NCBI GenBank assembly: GCA_002710685.1
Contig: PALD01000066.1
Span: forward strand, 186,001 to 250,000
DNA length: 64,000 nucleotides
Source of the DNA: Cytophagaceae bacterium
Lineage (GTDB): Bacteria > Bacteroidota > Bacteroidia > Flavobacteriales > Flavobacteriaceae
Reading direction: 5' to 3'
Positions 42,301 through 50,630 of the stretch are shown piece after piece. Numbering within the stretch: the first letter of the stretch is position 1; every line of letters begins with the position of its first letter. The notes under the pieces were generated by a model that searched no databases, was not told where the DNA came from, and worked only from the letters and a program-made list of their open reading frames with translations. Both the position numbers and the translations under genes were made by a program.

Positions 42301-42905
42301 CTTTTGCTGCAGATGATGCACTTTTTGATGCGCAAAAATATGCCGGTGCCGAAGTGGGTTTTCAATTCAAGAACAAACCCGGGCAGCTTGCCTTTATACG
42401 CCGTGGGATGGAACTGGGGCTTGTGGCCGGCTATAAAAAGAATATTGACGGGAACAACAATGAGTTTGCCTATGTACAGCCCACGGTTTCCTTTGATTAT
42501 CCCCTGCACCCTAGCGGTGCTGCCGTACTGGCAACCATGATAAGCGGTAAGGCCATATTGGGTGATAATTATGAGTTTTACCATGGGGCGACCGTGGGTG
42601 GCAACACCACGATAAGGGGGTATCGTTACGAACGTTTTAATGGTAAATATTCTTTTTATCAATCTACTGACCTGCGCGTGGGCATAACCAAGTTCAAGAC
42701 ACATTTTATACCCATACGCCTGGGGGTCACCGCAGGATTTGATTATGGTAGGGTCTGGCTGGATAATGATAATTCAACCCAGTGGCACAACAGTTATGGA
42801 GGTTCGATTTTTATCAACGGTTTCCAGGCCTTTACGGGTAATATAGGATACTACAACAGCCAAGAAGGAGGACGAATCATCTTTATGATGGGGTTCAAGT
42901 TCTAG
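39315..42905 (+). CDS. Degenerate metallophosphoesterase + CotH-like kinase motif + outer-membrane barrel fusion
   Basis: 1196 aa with a signal peptide ending near HTSNAQ. Residues ~30-300 follow a flavobacterial calcineurin-like phosphoesterase, including DSQWFLEDWDKHPYINNKC. However, all metal motifs have decayed: GD-AG to TANTG, GDNIYPKG to GNITPKG, GNHDW to GTNEW, GHHP to AFHP. Near residue 575, LLGDWDRHGDQWRW and KTIPRDRDQAF look like the catalytic loop and metal Asp of CotH/Fam20-like atypical kinases. From ~860 on, alternating amphipathic strands and a final GGRIIFMMGFKF form a BamA/Omp85-like surface-antigen barrel. It is probably an outer-membrane protein with a large periplasmic part. 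Function is not established. Confidence 0.7.
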   Translation: MYIKLLSKSEITLLFIAIFFFHHTSNAQEGHGSKEISKQIYFTANTGNGDTETSLKVLNAITKASQQDEEAVLMLLGNITPKGGFPEKGNDRDKIKDYLKKNLLDPLKDFKGKIIMQPGTNEWNKEGHENIDDMESFLQDNSEVKFWPNDGCALENKELGDDIDLVMVDSQWFLEDWDKHPYINNKCDIKTREQFFTEFKDDIKDAQGKTVIVTAFHPIMSLTKMGFFENMGGFTAEDFYGKRRQEQAGRMETLASLFEDVIFVSGSDRNLQFMRDDNIPQINSGSATAKKDNVRERGEQAFASTETGYAKLTVYKDGSSNVEFFKVGGEASEKIGDREIKRQRITEDEVSYHTKDEFGPTYKASIYTKEDTQKSGFYKWLWGDHYRDVYSRDIEVPVLFIDTLPGNPVAIQEGGGHQSRSLRIKGDDDHEYTLREIKKSALRFLQSFIKDHYVYDYLEGSIAEDLVQDYYTTAQPYAPFAVNDILEAVNIYHANPKLYYLPKQKNLGIYNEDYGDKLYMLEEHVGDENKGFKDFGDADDIISTTDMLLDIRKSKDIKIDEDVYIRARLMDMLLGDWDRHGDQWRWAEFEQEDGSKTYKTIPRDRDQAFPKYDGVAISLLRFGVPDFRPMQSYGPKIKNVKWLNYYAFYLDKAFINTAHWEDWKRQSEYIKNNLTDDKIDAAFAALPRDTQDESIAQIKKDLKARRDNVTTFAKAYYDFIKKYETVLGTEDDDTFKITRKPDGITQIKIINEDGKLVFDNEYTKDETGEIWIYGLDGKDTFEVEGEGSRYIRLNILGGENNDTYDFVNKNGTKVYDYKSKKNTLKNVGKNWLVDSYDINTYNPEKKKYNEDILMPAIAFDADDGLQIGLASTFTKYGLTNNPFSAQHTLDARYHSATQGFSVQYNGEFAHIFKNWNFGLEAKFTTPTYAINYFGEGNETTYDDDAVDMDYNRIGVSQISLAPSLIWKDALGYSFYFKPSIESYEVDRDPGNITTNAFAADDALFDAQKYAGAEVGFQFKNKPGQLAFIRRGMELGLVAGYKKNIDGNNNEFAYVQPTVSFDYPLHPSGAAVLATMISGKAILGDNYEFYHGATVGGNTTIRGYRYERFNGKYSFYQSTDLRVGITKFKTHFIPIRLGVTAGFDYGRVWLDNDNSTQWHNSYGGSIFINGFQAFTGNIGYYNSQEGGRIIFMMGFKF

Positions 42906-42910
42906 ATATT

Positions 42911-42939
42911 TTTTGTTTTGGCTTTAAGCCAAAACAAAA
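42911..42939. repeat. Perfect dyad TTTTGTTTTGGCTT-T-AAGCCAAAACAAAA
   Basis: Fourteen-base arms around one T, six bases after the preceding stop. It is the longest member of the TTTGGCT/AGCCAAA family here. The rest of 42940-43191 has a ggtaccccc / ccaaaaggggtat low-complexity area but no gene. Confidence 0.65.
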
Positions 42940-43191
42940 CAGTCCAGAATACCAATTATAGGATTTGATACCATTTGGTACCCCCCTGCACGTAAACAAG
43001 ATACCTTCCCCAAAAGGGGTATGGGCATGGGCCACAATGAGATATGATAAATGATACCTGGTGCTGGTGTACCATATCCCTGATTTTAAGAGAATCTCAA
43101 AACATTGCTAAAACATGGCCCTTAATTTAAAAAATTTCTAAAATTTAAGGATTTTATTACTTTTAGCTCACTAACCATCATAGAGCTTCAA

Positions 43192-45366
43192 TTGAGAAAC
43201 CTTACCCTATTGCCTCTTATCATGCTTTTTTTTTCGCATGCAAATGCACAAAAGAAAAACGCAGCTTATACCCTTGACATCACCAGGACCAACGAGACCA
43301 TGACCATAGATGGCATAGGTGATGAGGCGACCTGGCAAACTGTTGAGGCAGCAAAGGATTTTTTTATGGTCCTGCCCATGGATGACCGCAAGGCCACGCA
43401 ACCCTCAGAGGTAAAAATGACGTATGACGATAAACACCTCTATCTTCTCGCCACGTTTTTCAAGACCCCTGGCAATACGTATGTAGTTGAGTCGCTGAGA
43501 CGGGATTTCAGTTTTGGTGCAAATGATAATTTTTTATTGTTCATGGACCCCTTTAACAATCAGACCACGGGGTTCAGCTTTGGTGCAAATGCCTATGGTG
43601 CCCAGTGGGATGGCACCATGTACAATGGTGGTAGTGTTGATTTAAACTGGGATAGTAAATGGGTGTCTGAAGTGCAGAACTATGATGATAAATGGGTCGT
43701 GGAGATGGCAATACCCTTTAAATCCATACGGTATGAAAAAGGAGTGAAAGAATGGGGAATCAATTTCTCTAGGCTGGACCTGAGTACAAATGAAAAATCG
43801 AGCTGGACGCCCATACCCCGGCAATTTCCCACGGCATCCCTGGCCTATACAGGAAAACTTGTATGGGATGATGCACCCCCTAAACAGGGACTTAACTATT
43901 CACTCATACCCTATGTGCTGGGCACCGTGGGAAATTCATCCATACCCGGAAAAAACTATGATGACCAATTTAAGGTAGGTGGAGATGTCAAGCTGGGGCT
44001 CTCATCATCCCTTAACCTGGACCTGACCATCAACCCAGATTTTTCTCAGGTTGAGGTGGATAGACAAGTGGCCAATCTTGATAGGTTTGAATTGTTTTTT
44101 CCTGAAAGAAGGCAGTTTTTTCTGGAGAATGCAGACCTTTTTGCAAGTTTTGGGTATGATAACATCAGGCCCTTCTTTTCCCGTCGCATAGGCCTGGGCG
44201 TACCCATCATTGCCGGCGCTCGCGTTAGCGGAAACCTCAATAGAAACCTGCGCCTGGGATTGATGGATATGCAAACGGAAAAGGTAGATGAAACGGGATT
44301 GCCCAGTCAAAATTTTGCCGTGCTCTCGTTGCAGCAGAAGGTGTTTTCACGTTCAAGTATAGGCCTGATGATGGTAAACAAGGAGTCTTTTGATTATGAT
44401 GGCCTGGCAGATAGCTTGCAAACAAGATATACCAAATACAACAGAAACCTGGGCCTGGAGTACAACTTGGCATCCCGGGACAATGCCTACACCGGTAAAC
44501 TTTTTATGTTGAAATCCTTTGGCCCAGAAGATTCTTATGACGGCTTTTCTCAGGGAGCACATCTTGCCTACAGCAGTAGAAAATGGAACTGGCGCATACA
44601 GGAACAATACGTATCAAGGGATTTTGTCTCAGAGGTGGGCTATGTGCCCCGCAACAATTATATAAGCTTTAATGGTTCGCTGGGCTACCTCTTTTTGCCC
44701 GAAAGCGAAATTGTAGTAAGCCATGGCCCCAAGTTTTTTGGTCAATATTATTTTGACCCAGATTTTCATTCTACAGATTATGTGAGCGTACTGGGCTATG
44801 AGGTCAACTTCTTGAACCGCAGTTCACTTGAGGTCAATTATTTTAACGAGTTTGTAGAACTGCTTACCCCCTTTGACCCCACAAATACCAATAAACCAGA
44901 ACTAGCCACAGGAACCCGCCACTACTGGAATGGGTTTAACTGGGAGTACAATTCCAGGCCTAAAAGTCTTTTTACATATACCTTTTATGGAAGATTGGGG
45001 CGGTATTATGAGGGCGGCTCGCGCACTAATGTAAGCTCCCAGATAGGATATCGCATTCAGCCCTATGCCAGCCTGGCAGCAACGGCCAGCTATAACAAGA
45101 TTGACCTACCCAGCCCGTGGAACACTACGGAGTTTTGGTTGGCAGGTGCTGAAGCAGATATTACGTTTACAAACAAGCTCTTTTGGTCCACGCTATTTCA
45201 GTACAATGAGCAAAGCAAAAACTTCAACCTTAATTCCAGGTTTCAATGGAGGTATGCCCCAGCTTCAGATATTTTTCTCGTTTACACGAATAATGAACGT
45301 ATAGCCCCACTTGAGGGAAATATATGGTCCCTGACCCTCAAAATGACCTATTGGTTCAATAAATAA
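43192..45366 (+). CDS. DUF5916 outer-membrane protein with N-terminal CBM9-like domain
   Basis: 724 aa. The start is TTG at 43192: no in-frame ATG exists between the upstream stop (~43123) and the signal peptide RNLTLLPLIMLFFSHANAQ. Internal Met11 would cut the signal short. MTIDGIGDEATWQTVEAAKDF begins a carbohydrate-binding family 9-like domain (to about 220). INPDFSQVEVDRQVANLDRFELFFPERRQFFLENADLF is the conserved DUF5916 motif, followed by a beta-barrel to the C-terminus (LKMTYWFNK). Members are common in Bacteroidota outer membranes and are sometimes linked to glycan or peptide handling. The exact role is unknown. Confidence 0.85.
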   Translation: MRNLTLLPLIMLFFSHANAQKKNAAYTLDITRTNETMTIDGIGDEATWQTVEAAKDFFMVLPMDDRKATQPSEVKMTYDDKHLYLLATFFKTPGNTYVVESLRRDFSFGANDNFLLFMDPFNNQTTGFSFGANAYGAQWDGTMYNGGSVDLNWDSKWVSEVQNYDDKWVVEMAIPFKSIRYEKGVKEWGINFSRLDLSTNEKSSWTPIPRQFPTASLAYTGKLVWDDAPPKQGLNYSLIPYVLGTVGNSSIPGKNYDDQFKVGGDVKLGLSSSLNLDLTINPDFSQVEVDRQVANLDRFELFFPERRQFFLENADLFASFGYDNIRPFFSRRIGLGVPIIAGARVSGNLNRNLRLGLMDMQTEKVDETGLPSQNFAVLSLQQKVFSRSSIGLMMVNKESFDYDGLADSLQTRYTKYNRNLGLEYNLASRDNAYTGKLFMLKSFGPEDSYDGFSQGAHLAYSSRKWNWRIQEQYVSRDFVSEVGYVPRNNYISFNGSLGYLFLPESEIVVSHGPKFFGQYYFDPDFHSTDYVSVLGYEVNFLNRSSLEVNYFNEFVELLTPFDPTNTNKPELATGTRHYWNGFNWEYNSRPKSLFTYTFYGRLGRYYEGGSRTNVSSQIGYRIQPYASLAATASYNKIDLPSPWNTTEFWLAGAEADITFTNKLFWSTLFQYNEQSKNFNLNSRFQWRYAPASDIFLVYTNNERIAPLEGNIWSLTLKMTYWFNK

Positions 45367-45398
45367 CACAAAAGCCGCTTGTACAGGCATAACAATAA

Positions 45399-45426
45399 AA
45401 CCTTGCGATATGAATCTTGCAGGGTT
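45399..45426 (-). terminator. Hairpin AACCTTGC / GCAGGGTT
   Basis: Eight-base arms with one wobble. The minus-strand side continues into TTTTATTG, 45 bases past the receiver gene stop. It may serve both convergent genes. Confidence 0.4.
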
Positions 45427-45470
45427 CTCATTTATTATCCAATCTTGTGGTACCAGGATTTACCTCGACC

Positions 45471-45878
45471 TTATATGTTTTGCATATCGGTTAAAATAGA
45501 TTCCAGTTTAGCTTTGCTAATGGGCTTTATGAGGTAATTTCTCAGGTTGCCCTCATATAATTTAGCCTTTTCAGTATCTGCTGGGTCTATTGAAGAGGTA
45601 ATGATATAGATGGTCACATTTTTTTCAGACGGAATTTCTAGAAAAGCATCCAGAAATGACCATCCATCCATTATGGGCATGTTAAGGTCCAGCAGGATCA
45701 CATCAGGGATATTGTCGCTATTTGATGTCATCAAGGGTTCTAGTGCATTGATTGCCTCCTGCCCATTGGGAAACACCATAATGCTCTTACAGAAACTGGT
45801 GATCTCCATCATACGTTGTGCCCCAAAGACAAAAACGGGGTCATCATCAATGATACATGCAATGTCAATTTTTTTCAT
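45471..45878 (-). CDS. Stand-alone receiver domain response regulator
   Basis: The start is placed at MKKIDIACIIDDDPVF (45878), giving 135 aa. The longer version would overlap the kinase by more and add an unrelated leader. Acidic pocket at 11-13, phospho-acceptor Asp64 in ILLDLNMPIMDGW, switch Thr/Ser in IYIITSS and Lys in YLIKPIS. It has no output domain, so it works as a CheY-like relay or partner-binding protein. It overlaps the end of the PAS kinase by 14 bases, making that kinase its likely cognate partner. Confidence 0.9.
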   Translation of the reverse strand: MKKIDIACIIDDDPVFVFGAQRMMEITSFCKSIMVFPNGQEAINALEPLMTSNSDNIPDVILLDLNMPIMDGWSFLDAFLEIPSEKNVTIYIITSSIDPADTEKAKLYEGNLRNYLIKPISKAKLESILTDMQNI

Positions 45879-48471
45879 GCTTAAAATATATATTGAAAAT
45901 AGTTCCTTCATCGACCTTACTGGTCACACTTACCTTTCCGCCCATGGCCTCTATTTGATTTTTAGAAAGAAACAAACCTATACCCCTTGAATCTTGGTGT
46001 CTGTGAAAGGTTTTGTACATCCCAAAAATCTTACCCTGGTTTCTTTTTAGATCTATGCCCATACCATTATCCTCAATGGAAAGTACCAGGTATTTATCCT
46101 GCTTTTTACAAGAGAACTTCACAAATGAATCCCGCTCTTCAGACCTGTACTTTATGGCATTTGTGGTAAAATTTAAAATTATACTTTCTAGATATGCCGG
46201 TATGCCCATGACGTTCCACTGTGAAGTGACCTTATCAATGACCTCCACATGGTTTTCCCGTATAAGGCCCGCAATACCATCTATTACCTTGCTTATATAT
46301 TCTTTAAGGTTGAGGGGCTGCAGGACAAGGTCTTTATTCGTATTTATGGCAGAAACCTCATTAAGGTGTTCTATGGTCTCGCTCAATTGATTTGAGGCCG
46401 TTTTTAACATGTTGATTATAGGGTCATCTCCATAGGTGGGATTGTTTTCTAGCAATATGTTCAAGAGCATTTCAAAGTTACCAGAATGTGACCTCAGGTT
46501 ATGAGACACGATATGCGCAAAATTTTTCAATCGCTCGTTCTGGCTCTTGGTGACCCGCAAGATCTGCTCCAGGGAGGTCCTTGATTTTTTTAATTCGGTA
46601 ATATCCAGTATCTGTGAGACAAAAAATAGAGGCTCATCTTCTTCATTGCGCACTATGGAGACTGATAAAAGCGCCGTGATGATCTCACCACTTTTATGAA
46701 AGTACCTCTTCTCTATCTGATAGTTGTTGCTCTCATTATCAAGTAGTTTTTTAAAATGCTTTAAATCTTTGTTAAGGTCATTGGGATGGGTTATATCCTG
46801 AAAGGTGATTTTTAAGAGTTCTTCCTCGGTGTACCCAAAGATTTCCGGCACTTTGTTGTTGACCTTGATCCATTTGCCCGTGGTCGAGACCAGGGCCATA
46901 CCCATAGCCGCATGTTCAAAACTACCCCTGAAGGTTTCTTCGCTTATCCTTAATTTTTCCCTGGCCTCGATATCGCTGGTGATGTCATACATGGTCACGG
47001 CAGCGCCGGTAAGCTTACCATCTTTGTTAAAAAGTTGTTCTCCCTTAACCTTTACATACCTTGTTCCCACAGTGGACTTGATCACAATTACCTCGTTCTT
47101 GGATAAAGGAACACCGTTCAAGACCTTTAACAACGGGATATCCTCTTCTTTTAAAGGGGTGGTGGCATCTTCATAATACAGGTTATAATAACTTGATAGT
47201 TCTTCCCGAGGCACCTTCATAGTCGGGATGCCATGCCATTTTCTCGTGGCATTGTTAAAAAAGGTAAGCTCACCATGTTCATTGCATACCACGACACCCA
47301 CGTCCATTGTATTAAATACTGAGCCCATCAACTGCCTATCCCTATGGCGTTGAATTTCAAGTTTTTTAATAGGTGTTAGGTTTGTGGTCTGCATGATGAT
47401 ACCCCCTATCTCGCCCTGATTGCCATACCACGGCTTTACCTGCCATTTCAGGTATTGTACTTCACCATCAGGTCCTATAAAATTATCGTCTTCAGACTCA
47501 TGGGTTTCGCCCTTAAGGCATTTTTTATGAATATCCTTCCACCTTTTTGGGATGTTGAAGACTTCATAATGGTTCTTGCCTATTATGGGATCACTGATTT
47601 CATAATCCTTGAGCCATTGAGCGGAAACTGCCAGGTAGTTTAGGTTTTTGTCAAACATGGCAATGGCACCGGGAGCCTGGTCAATAAAGGTTTTCTTGAT
47701 TTCCTTTTCAAGTTTTGCCTGCGTGATTTCCCGGTGGTAGCCGGTCATCCATTGTGGCTTACCATTTTTCCAGCTTACCACTTTGCCCTGGTCATAGACC
47801 CACACCCATTGCCCGTTTTTATGCCTCATACGAGCCTCGCTCTGGTACAGGTCGGTTTTATTGTCAAAGTGTTCCTGGAGCAGGTCCTCGCACATTTTAA
47901 AATCTTCGGGATGGCTTAAGGACTTCCATAGATCTTCATTGTATGGCTCCAATTCTTCAAGGGTATAGCCCAGTACGTTGGCCCATTCTTCATTAAAGGT
48001 AACCTCGCCCGTCTGTATGTTCCATTCCCAGATGCCTATTGAGGTGCCATCCAGGATATGGCGGTATCGCTGGATTTCAGATTGTGGGGCCTCTTCGCTA
48101 GTAATTTTATCATAACAGCCATATATCATTTGATCATCCCCCAGCCTCATGCCCTTGCAATGAAACAACACGGTTTGCTGGTTAGAATCCATTAGCTTGA
48201 GCAGGCTATCACCTTCACCCGTTTTATCTATAAAATCATTTATCGCCTTTTTATGCTCCTGCACATAACCATCGTGGTCCCGGGGTGCAAGCCCTAGTTG
48301 TGAAAGCAGTGCTGGATTTAAATACCAGGAATGCTCCTCAAGACTTGCCACATATATCATCCCAAACAGGCCATGCTCCTGCATGAACCGAAAGGCCTTG
48401 GGATTGTCCCCCAACGCATAAAAAGACGGGGGATATGGTGCTTGCATCTTATTTTTATGTGCAAATATCAA
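45865..48471 (-). CDS. Multi-PAS histidine kinase, cytoplasmic
   Basis: 868 aa without membrane segments. It contains about five PAS/PAC repeats (for example IWEWNIQTGEVTFNEEWANVLGYT near 150, MDVGVVVCNEHGELTFFN near 390, GMALVSTTGKWIKVNNKVPEIFGYT near 520). A dimerisation/phospho-acceptor helix follows with FAHIVSHNLRSHSGNF (His ~654). The ATPase shows NAIKYRS, SIEDNGMGIDL and GIGLFLSKNQIEAMGG. The HNLRxH phospho-acceptor box is typical of the HWE/HisKA Bacteroidota group. It is coupled to the downstream receiver by overlap. The PAS ligands are unknown; intracellular redox or small-molecule sensing is plausible. Confidence 0.9.
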   Translation of the reverse strand: MIFAHKNKMQAPYPPSFYALGDNPKAFRFMQEHGLFGMIYVASLEEHSWYLNPALLSQLGLAPRDHDGYVQEHKKAINDFIDKTGEGDSLLKLMDSNQQTVLFHCKGMRLGDDQMIYGCYDKITSEEAPQSEIQRYRHILDGTSIGIWEWNIQTGEVTFNEEWANVLGYTLEELEPYNEDLWKSLSHPEDFKMCEDLLQEHFDNKTDLYQSEARMRHKNGQWVWVYDQGKVVSWKNGKPQWMTGYHREITQAKLEKEIKKTFIDQAPGAIAMFDKNLNYLAVSAQWLKDYEISDPIIGKNHYEVFNIPKRWKDIHKKCLKGETHESEDDNFIGPDGEVQYLKWQVKPWYGNQGEIGGIIMQTTNLTPIKKLEIQRHRDRQLMGSVFNTMDVGVVVCNEHGELTFFNNATRKWHGIPTMKVPREELSSYYNLYYEDATTPLKEEDIPLLKVLNGVPLSKNEVIVIKSTVGTRYVKVKGEQLFNKDGKLTGAAVTMYDITSDIEAREKLRISEETFRGSFEHAAMGMALVSTTGKWIKVNNKVPEIFGYTEEELLKITFQDITHPNDLNKDLKHFKKLLDNESNNYQIEKRYFHKSGEIITALLSVSIVRNEEDEPLFFVSQILDITELKKSRTSLEQILRVTKSQNERLKNFAHIVSHNLRSHSGNFEMLLNILLENNPTYGDDPIINMLKTASNQLSETIEHLNEVSAINTNKDLVLQPLNLKEYISKVIDGIAGLIRENHVEVIDKVTSQWNVMGIPAYLESIILNFTTNAIKYRSEERDSFVKFSCKKQDKYLVLSIEDNGMGIDLKRNQGKIFGMYKTFHRHQDSRGIGLFLSKNQIEAMGGKVSVTSKVDEGTIFNIYFKHEKN

Positions 48472-48631
48472 TGGCTGTGATTTAGTGTGAACGCAACCTC
48501 AAAAGGAGTTAAAGATATGCGCTAAAATAACTTTTATATGTTTTTAACATTATCAAAAAAGCATTTAATTTTTTTAAAAAAACGCAACAAATTGAGCCTT
48601 AAACTATTTTATAAGTGAAATGGGTTCTAAA

Positions 48632-49063
48632 TTATGACAATTCAATAATTTTAGCAGCTCCATTGAGGTATTTTGATATGATTTTGCGCATGGCATCGAT
48701 GCGCAGGGGTTTTGATATATAATCATCTATGTCATCAGTCATTTCCATTGCGCGCACATCGGTCTTTCTTTCGCCGCTAAGGACAATAATGGGCACGTGT
48801 TCATCACTATTTTCCAGTTGCCTGATCTCATACGCTGCTTCCAGGCCATTGATCATGGGGAGGTTAAGATCCATAAATATCAAGTCTAGGGCATGATCCT
48901 TGAATTTAGTGATGGCCTCCACTCCATTTTCTGCATGGATGAGGGCAACCCTGGGCAATAATTTTTGTATTATGGTTTTCACCAAAAAAACATTCACCGG
49001 GTTATCCTCAACAACTAGGATGTTGATTGTCCTGTCATCATTTGTGTTATTTTCTTCTTGCAT
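48632..49063 (-). CDS. Receiver protein closing the exopolysaccharide operon
   Basis: 143 aa. ILVVEDNPVN (Asp20), LIFMDLNLPMINGLE (phospho-acceptor Asp65), IIVLSGERK and DDYISKPLRI (Lys ~117). It is a lone receiver domain with no DNA-binding output. Its start lies 17 bases inside the upstream glycan-gene end, so it belongs to the operon headed by the histidine kinase at 56810 and is probably that kinase's target. It may regulate the synthase by direct contact, as PilZ or c-di-GMP do in other bacteria. The 48472-48631 gap holds no gene. Confidence 0.9.
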   Translation of the reverse strand: MQEENNTNDDRTINILVVEDNPVNVFLVKTIIQKLLPRVALIHAENGVEAITKFKDHALDLIFMDLNLPMINGLEAAYEIRQLENSDEHVPIIVLSGERKTDVRAMEMTDDIDDYISKPLRIDAMRKIISKYLNGAAKIIELS

Positions 49064-50630
49064 AGGTCAATTTTGAACTGGGGGGGTTGTCAAGCTTATA
49101 CAGCGAAAAAAAATCGTTTGTATACAGTATTTTCAACGAGGCACTCTTTTGCAGGAATACCGCGCGCATCTGGTCCCGGTCCTGATAGATGGAGTTGGGA
49201 TTGCTTACCAGGAGGTAATGGGCATACAACATGGGTGATTGCAGTGCAGAGTAATATACATCTGTAAATTGATCTACATATTGCACATCATCCCTTGTCA
49301 CGGCCATGGTGGGGTAAAAAATGGCATTGTCTGCAAGTATTGCCTCATCCTGCCGGGTATTTTCCTTGATGTAGCCTGCCATATCCATAAAGGCATTCAT
49401 CTCATCATCAAGTTTTTGCTGGAGTACCAAGTTGACCATTTTTTTCTCCACCGCACTATGGGTCGATCTGAAATAATAAAATTCCCCCGTAAGGGTAAAC
49501 CCAAAAACCAACAAGATCACCAGTGGCATTGTCCACTTTGCCTTGAAGATTTGCAGCAATGAGGTCTGGAACAAGTGTATTATCCCCGCAATCCCCGAAG
49601 CCGTGATGATAAGTAAGATGTGCAGTGAGAAAAACTGTGTGCCATCATAATTCTTGCTGAAGATGAGCCACAACGGCACCATGACCATGGTGTACTGAAA
49701 GAGCAGCCTGCGCCTGCCCAGCCACAATGCCGTTACAAAAAAGGGGCACAAGAACAAGATGGACCTTAGCACATAACCCACTGTAAAACTATCTTTTATA
49801 AGCGAACCCTCAAAGGTATAGTTCAACAAGCCGTACTGATGCCAGCGCGAAGTAAAGGTCTTGTCAAAATAAAAAGCCTCTCCCGTAAACCAGTAGTTTA
49901 TCAAGAGATAAAAAAGCAAGCTTATCAAGGGGGTAAACACAATGACGAGATAACTGGAGAGAAACCTGCCCACCAGTTGCTTGATCTTATCGCTCCTCTG
50001 GGTGATTTGATTAAAAATCGCAACAAAGTTGGGCTTTAGCAGCGGGTCACTGTAAATACTGAACAAAAACACCAGCGGGACCATAAAGACGATTATCCAT
50101 AAAAAGGAATAATCAAGAAATACAAATGCAGATAGACAAATGCTTATGATGACAAAATTATATGTCGTAAGGTCTCGCGCATATTTAAAGACATAATGAA
50201 AGAACAGAAAATACAGCAACAGGTACAGATAAAGCGATGTGCCCGAAATGGCCAGGAAGACCATGATGGGGCTACATAAAAAATAAGCCGTGGCCATGCA
50301 TGAAAAAAACTTGAGGCCCAGTTTAAAAAGCTTTACTACAATATAAGCAGCAAAGCCCCCCATCACGATGGATGAGGTTATCACGGGGGCCAGCACGGGG
50401 TCAACAAATCCTGCCGGTATGGCCATGACCTGTTCAAGTACGGGATATGTAAAATAAAACAGTTCAAGTGTCTTTATATCAGTCGTGAAGAGCAACTGCA
50501 GCTTATCTGCCACAAAAAGGTGCTCATAATTGAGGTATCCCTCCTGGATGGCATAAATACCCACAATGCAGTAATACACGGTGTAGAACAGCCCTATGGC
50601 AAGCATGACAAGCAATGACCTCCACCTCAT
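49047..50630 (-). CDS. Polytopic membrane protein, GT-C-like
   Basis: 527 aa with about 11-12 hydrophobic segments in the first 390 residues and a soluble C-terminal domain (NAFMDMAGYIKENTRQDEAILADNAIFYP ...). An early acidic/aromatic loop after the first helix (EGYLNYEHLFVADKLQLL) occupies the position where GT-C transferases keep their catalytic acids. The family was not recognised with certainty. It overlaps the GT2 synthase by four bases. It probably modifies or helps move the polymer made by the synthase. Confidence 0.7.
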   Translation of the reverse strand: MRWRSLLVMLAIGLFYTVYYCIVGIYAIQEGYLNYEHLFVADKLQLLFTTDIKTLELFYFTYPVLEQVMAIPAGFVDPVLAPVITSSIVMGGFAAYIVVKLFKLGLKFFSCMATAYFLCSPIMVFLAISGTSLYLYLLLYFLFFHYVFKYARDLTTYNFVIISICLSAFVFLDYSFLWIIVFMVPLVFLFSIYSDPLLKPNFVAIFNQITQRSDKIKQLVGRFLSSYLVIVFTPLISLLFYLLINYWFTGEAFYFDKTFTSRWHQYGLLNYTFEGSLIKDSFTVGYVLRSILFLCPFFVTALWLGRRRLLFQYTMVMVPLWLIFSKNYDGTQFFSLHILLIITASGIAGIIHLFQTSLLQIFKAKWTMPLVILLVFGFTLTGEFYYFRSTHSAVEKKMVNLVLQQKLDDEMNAFMDMAGYIKENTRQDEAILADNAIFYPTMAVTRDDVQYVDQFTDVYYSALQSPMLYAHYLLVSNPNSIYQDRDQMRAVFLQKSASLKILYTNDFFSLYKLDNPPSSKLTYARRK

